DNA of 64,000 nt from Kribbella sp. NBC_01245 (GTDB lineage: Bacteria; Actinomycetota; Actinomycetes; Propionibacteriales; Kribbellaceae). The stretch spans positions 6,944,001 to 7,008,000 of the forward strand of contig NZ_CP108487.1 in the NCBI RefSeq assembly GCF_036226525.1, written 5' to 3'. How positions within the stretch are numbered: position 1 is the stretch's first letter; each line of letters begins with the position of its first letter. Position numbers and translations under genes: made by a program. Below are positions 60,953 through 64,000 of this stretch, piece after piece. Under the pieces are notes generated by a model. That model was not told where the DNA came from and did not search any database. It saw only the letters and a list, made by a program, of their open reading frames with translations.

Positions 60953-61324
60953 ATGGCACGCCTCGTAGGCGTCGACCTCCCGCGCGACAAGCGCATCGAG
61001 GTCGCCCTCACCTACATCTTCGGTGTAGGTCGTACTCGCGCCCTGAAGACTCTGGAAGCGACCGGTATCTCCGGTGACAAGCGCGTCCACGAGCTGGGTG
61101 ACGAGGAGCTGGTGAAGCTCCGGGACTGGATCGAAGGCAACTACAAGATCGAAGGTGACCTCCGTCGTGAGGTGACCGCGGACATTCGCCGCAAGATCGA
61201 GATCGGGTCGTACCAGGGTCGCCGGCACCGCAGCGGTCTGCCGGTGCGTGGTCAGCGCACGCGCACCAACGCCCGCAGCCGTAAGGGTCGTCGTAAGGCG
61301 ATCGCCGGCAAGAAGAAGAAGTGA
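60953..61324 (+). CDS. rpsM: 30S ribosomal protein S13
   Basis: 123 aa; MARLVGVDLPRDKRIEVALT, YIFGVGRTRALKTLEATG and RHRSGLPVRGQRTRTNAR. Forms intersubunit bridges. The 185-nt leader after rpmJ contains a CCCCGG/CCGGGG hairpin (60843-60862), a possible control element. AAAGGAAC lies upstream. Confidence 0.98.
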   Translation: MARLVGVDLPRDKRIEVALTYIFGVGRTRALKTLEATGISGDKRVHELGDEELVKLRDWIEGNYKIEGDLRREVTADIRRKIEIGSYQGRRHRSGLPVRGQRTRTNARSRKGRRKAIAGKKKK

Positions 61325-61383
61325 CCCGGATGACCCTCGTCCTCGACCCCGCCTTTGCTGACACAGCCAGGAGCAACTGACTT

Positions 61384-61791
61384 ATGCCTCCCAAGAGCCG
61401 CACAGCGGCCGGCGCCAAGAAGGTGCGCCGCAAGGAGAAGAAGAACGTGGCCGCCGGCCACGCGCACATCAAGAGCACGTTCAACAACACGATCGTGACG
61501 ATCACCGACCCGACCGGTGCGGTCATCTCGTGGGCCTCCGCCGGCACCGTCGGCTTCAAGGGCTCGCGCAAGTCGACCCCGTTCGCCGCGCAGATGGCCG
61601 CCGAGGCCGCTGGGCGTCGCGCGATGGAGCACGGCATGCGCAAGATCGACGTCTTCGTGAAGGGTCCCGGCTCCGGCCGTGAGACCGCGATCCGTTCGCT
61701 GGGTGCCGTCGGCCTCGAGGTCGGCACCATCCAGGACGTCACCCCGACCGCCCACAACGGATGCCGTCCGCCCAAGCGGCGCCGGGTCTGA
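61384..61791 (+). CDS. rpsK: 30S ribosomal protein S11
   Basis: 135 aa; HIKSTFNNTIVTITDPTGA, SSRKSTPFAAQ-like GSRKSTPFAAQMAAEAAGR and the C-terminal VTPTAHNGCRPPKRRRV are invariant blocks. Part of the 30S platform. The N-terminus is basic. Confidence 0.98.
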   Translation: MPPKSRTAAGAKKVRRKEKKNVAAGHAHIKSTFNNTIVTITDPTGAVISWASAGTVGFKGSRKSTPFAAQMAAEAAGRRAMEHGMRKIDVFVKGPGSGRETAIRSLGAVGLEVGTIQDVTPTAHNGCRPPKRRRV

Positions 61792-61814
61792 CCCAGAGAG
61801 GAAGGTAGCGAATA

Positions 61815-62423
61815 ATGGCCCGTTATACCGGTCCTATGACCAAGAAGTCGCGCCGTCTCGGGGTTGACCTCGTCGGTGGCGACAAGGCTTTCGAGCGTCG
61901 TCCGTACCCGCCGGGTATGCACGGCCGCGGCCGTCCCAAGGAGAGCGAGTACCTGCTTCAGCTCCGTGAGAAGCAGAAGGCCCGTTTCGCCTACGGCGTG
62001 CTGGAGAAGCAGTTCAGCCTGTACTACAAGGAGGCCTCGCGGCGTCCTGGTAAGACCGGTGACAACCTGCTGATCATCCTCGAGTCCCGCCTCGACAACG
62101 TCGTGTACCGCGCCGGTCTGGCCCGTACCCGTCGTCAGGCGCGTCAGCTCGTCGTGCACGGTCACTTCACCGTGAACGGCATCAAGGTGAACATCCCGTC
62201 GTACCGCGTCGCCGCGCACGACGTGATCGACGTCCGGCCGAAGTCGGTCGAGATGACCCCGTTCATCATCGCCAGGGAGACCCACTCGGAGCGAGTGGTG
62301 CCCGCTTGGCTGGAGGCGCTGCCCGAGCGGCTGCGCATCCTGGTGCACCAGCTGCCCACCCGGGCGCAGATCGACACTCAGGTCGCAGAGCACCTGATCG
62401 TCGAGCTCTACTCGAAGAACTAG
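61815..62423 (+). CDS. rpsD: 30S ribosomal protein S4 (zinc-free form)
   Basis: 202 aa; starts MARYTGPMTKKSRRLGVDL and has the S4 RNA-binding domain RLDNVVYRAGLARTRRQARQ-type core (ARTRRQARQLVVHGHF). The N-terminal cysteines of zinc-binding S4 are missing, so this is the zinc-free form. In E. coli S4 represses the alpha operon. A strong hairpin follows before rpoA. Confidence 0.97.
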   Translation: MARYTGPMTKKSRRLGVDLVGGDKAFERRPYPPGMHGRGRPKESEYLLQLREKQKARFAYGVLEKQFSLYYKEASRRPGKTGDNLLIILESRLDNVVYRAGLARTRRQARQLVVHGHFTVNGIKVNIPSYRVAAHDVIDVRPKSVEMTPFIIARETHSERVVPAWLEALPERLRILVHQLPTRAQIDTQVAEHLIVELYSKN

Positions 62424-62430
62424 CAGTGTT

Positions 62431-62458
62431 CCGGCCTGGGCCAGGTGGCCCAGGCCGG
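62431..62458 (+). terminator. Strong hairpin between rpsD and rpoA
   Basis: Perfect 12-bp stem CCGGCCTGGGCC/GGCCCAGGCCGG with an AGGT tetraloop, 7 nt after the rpsD stop, without a U-tract. It may end or slow transcription and lower rpoA relative to the ribosomal genes. Confidence 0.7.
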
Positions 62459-62525
62459 ATCTTCGAGGGAAATACCGTTCGCGGCCTCAAATAGTGGTCG
62501 TCGCGAGACAGAAGGAAGTCCTGAA

Positions 62526-63551
62526 GTGCTTATTGCCCAGCGCCCCACACTGACCGAAGAGGTCGTCGACGAGCACCGCTCGCGGTTCGTGATCGAGCCG
62601 CTCGAGCCCGGTTTCGGCTACACCCTCGGCAACTCCATTCGCCGTACGTTGCTGTCCTCCATCCCGGGCGCGGCCGTCACCAGCATCAAGGTCGACGGTG
62701 TGCTGCACGAGTTCTCCACCGTCGCCGGTGTGAAGGAAGACGCGACGCAGCTGATCCTGAACCTGAAGGACCTGGTCGTCTCCTCCGAGCACGACGAGCC
62801 CGTCACCATGTACCTGCGCAAGCAGGGCCCCGGTGACGTCACCGCCGCGGACATCGCGCCGCCGGCCGGTGTCGAGGTGCACAACCCGGACCTGAAGATC
62901 GCCACCCTGAACGAGAAGGGCCGGCTCGAGATGGAGCTGGTCGTCGAGCGTGGCCGTGGCTACGTGTCCGCCGTGCAGAACAAGTCGGCGGACGCCGAGA
63001 TCGGCCGCATGCCGGTCGACTCGATCTACTCGCCGGTCCTCAAGGTGACCTACAAGGTCGAGGCCACTCGGGTTGAGCAGCGCACCGACTTCGACCGTCT
63101 CGTCGTGGACGTCGAGACCAAGCCGTCGATGCTGCCGCGCGACGCCGTCGCCTCCGCCGGTAAGACCCTGGTCGAGCTGTTCGGTCTGGCCCGCGAGCTG
63201 AACGTCGAGGCCGAGGGCATCGACATCGGCCCGTCGCCGGTCGACGAGCAGATGGCGGCCGACCTGGCCCTGCCGGTCGAGGACCTGCAGCTGACCGTCC
63301 GGTCGTACAACTGCCTCAAGCGTGAGGGCATCCACACCGTGGGTGAACTGATCTCGCGCAGCGAGCAGGACCTGCTGGACATCCGGAACTTCGGCTCCAA
63401 GTCGATCGACGAGGTCAAGCTGAAGCTGGCCGAGATGGGCCTGTCGCTGAAGGACTCGCCCCCCGGGTTCGACCTGCGCGCCGCAGCTGAGGCGTACGGC
63501 GAGGACAGCGAGGACGAGGACGAGAGCTTCGCCGAGACCGAGCAGTACTGA
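62526..63551 (+). CDS. rpoA: DNA-directed RNA polymerase subunit alpha
   Basis: 341 aa from GTG 62526 (MLIAQRPTLTEEVVDEHR), with GAAGGA upstream; a longer reading to 62445 would run over the hairpin and is rejected. N-terminal dimerisation domain has FVIEPLEPGFGYTLGNSIRR; C-terminal domain (from ~255) has SYNCLKREGIHTVGELI and FGSKSIDEVKLKL, which contact UP elements and activators. Acidic tail of ~20 residues. Confidence 0.98.
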   Translation: MLIAQRPTLTEEVVDEHRSRFVIEPLEPGFGYTLGNSIRRTLLSSIPGAAVTSIKVDGVLHEFSTVAGVKEDATQLILNLKDLVVSSEHDEPVTMYLRKQGPGDVTAADIAPPAGVEVHNPDLKIATLNEKGRLEMELVVERGRGYVSAVQNKSADAEIGRMPVDSIYSPVLKVTYKVEATRVEQRTDFDRLVVDVETKPSMLPRDAVASAGKTLVELFGLARELNVEAEGIDIGPSPVDEQMAADLALPVEDLQLTVRSYNCLKREGIHTVGELISRSEQDLLDIRNFGSKSIDEVKLKLAEMGLSLKDSPPGFDLRAAAEAYGEDSEDEDESFAETEQY

Positions 63552-63607
63552 GCCGATCCGTTGCGGGTCGTTCGACCGGCAGCATCAAACATCTTCTGGA
63601 GTAAGAA

Positions 63608-64000
63608 ATGCCTACCCCCACAAAGGGCACCCGTCTCGGTGGCAGCCCGGCGCACCAGCGGCTGATCCTCAGCAACCTGGCGACGTCGCTGTTCGAGCAC
63701 GGTGCGATCACCACCACGCAGACCAAGGCCAAGCGCCTCCAGCCGCTGGCTGAGGACCTGATCAGCAAGGCCAAGCGTGGCGACCTGAACTCGCGCCGCC
63801 AGGTGATGAAGCGGATCCGCAACAAGACGGTCGTGCACGTCCTGTTCACGGAGATCGGTGAGCGCTTCGCCGACCGTCCGGGTGGTTACACCCGGATCAT
63901 CAAGCTCGGCCCCCGCAAGGGCGACAACGCCCCCATGGTCCGGATCGAGCTGGTCGAGTCGATGGCGGACGCCGCCGCGGCGAAGGCCGACGCGAAGCCC
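63608..64000 (+). CDS. rplQ: 50S ribosomal protein L17, 3' end cut by the window edge
   Basis: 131 codons visible (MPTPTKGTRLGGSPAHQRL in part), with ILSNLATSLFEHGAITTTQTK-type core, AKRLQPLAEDLI and GGYTRIIKLGPRKGDNAPM. The L17 core is complete; the tail is entering an Ala/Lys-rich extension typical of actinobacteria when the window ends. GGAGTAAG precedes the ATG. Confidence 0.97.
   Translation, partial: MPTPTKGTRLGGSPAHQRLILSNLATSLFEHGAITTTQTKAKRLQPLAEDLISKAKRGDLNSRRQVMKRIRNKTVVHVLFTEIGERFADRPGGYTRIIKLGPRKGDNAPMVRIELVESMADAAAAKADAKP

Overview
The window is high-GC DNA from an actinobacterium. GTG and TTG starts are common, ATGA/GTGA stop-start overlaps are frequent, and the rplJL, rpoBC, str and S10-spc-alpha clusters all lie within 50 kb. 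The mce operon, the mycothiol-dependent-enzyme family protein and the repeat style fit Propionibacteriales; a Kribbella-like soil organism is my best guess, made from memory of gene content and not from a search.

Accessory part (1-15361). The left edge has a 5'-truncated methyltransferase, a single-chain phenylalanyl-tRNA-synthetase-like protein, the remnant of a membrane-protein gene and a small iron-permease-like protein. Positions 2543-9889 hold a compact catabolic locus made of two divergent operons: leftward, a D-serine-dehydratase-like PLP enzyme, an N-acyl-D-amino-acid deacylase, KDPG aldolase and a GntP permease; rightward, KDG kinase, an IclR regulator and RidA. Together these could make a full route from N-acetyl-D-glucosaminate (the C1-oxidised unit of chitin) to pyruvate and glyceraldehyde-3-phosphate. 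This is the most interesting system here. Then come a secreted S1 protease, a DUF1918 protein, a large primase-helicase of TOTE type preceded by two long-armed stem-loops, and an MFS transporter next to a perfect 19-bp palindrome.

Housekeeping part (15362-64000). rplJ-rplL, with an attenuator in their leader, are separated from rpoB-rpoC by two membrane acyltransferases and a complete 11-gene mce lipid-import operon (ATPase, two YrbE permeases, six MCE proteins, two Mce-associated proteins). After rpoC comes a repeat-rich 0.5-kb gap, then a DUF1801 protein, an unusual hydrolase-SnoaL fusion and a mycothiol-dependent-enzyme family protein. The str operon (rpsL, rpsG, fusA, tuf) follows. The S10/spc/alpha clusters run from rpsJ to rplQ, which is cut by the right edge, and include secY, adk, map, infA and rpmJ; two unrelated membrane-protein genes are inserted between map and infA. 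An identical 25-bp element stands at almost the same distance upstream of rpsL and rpsJ.
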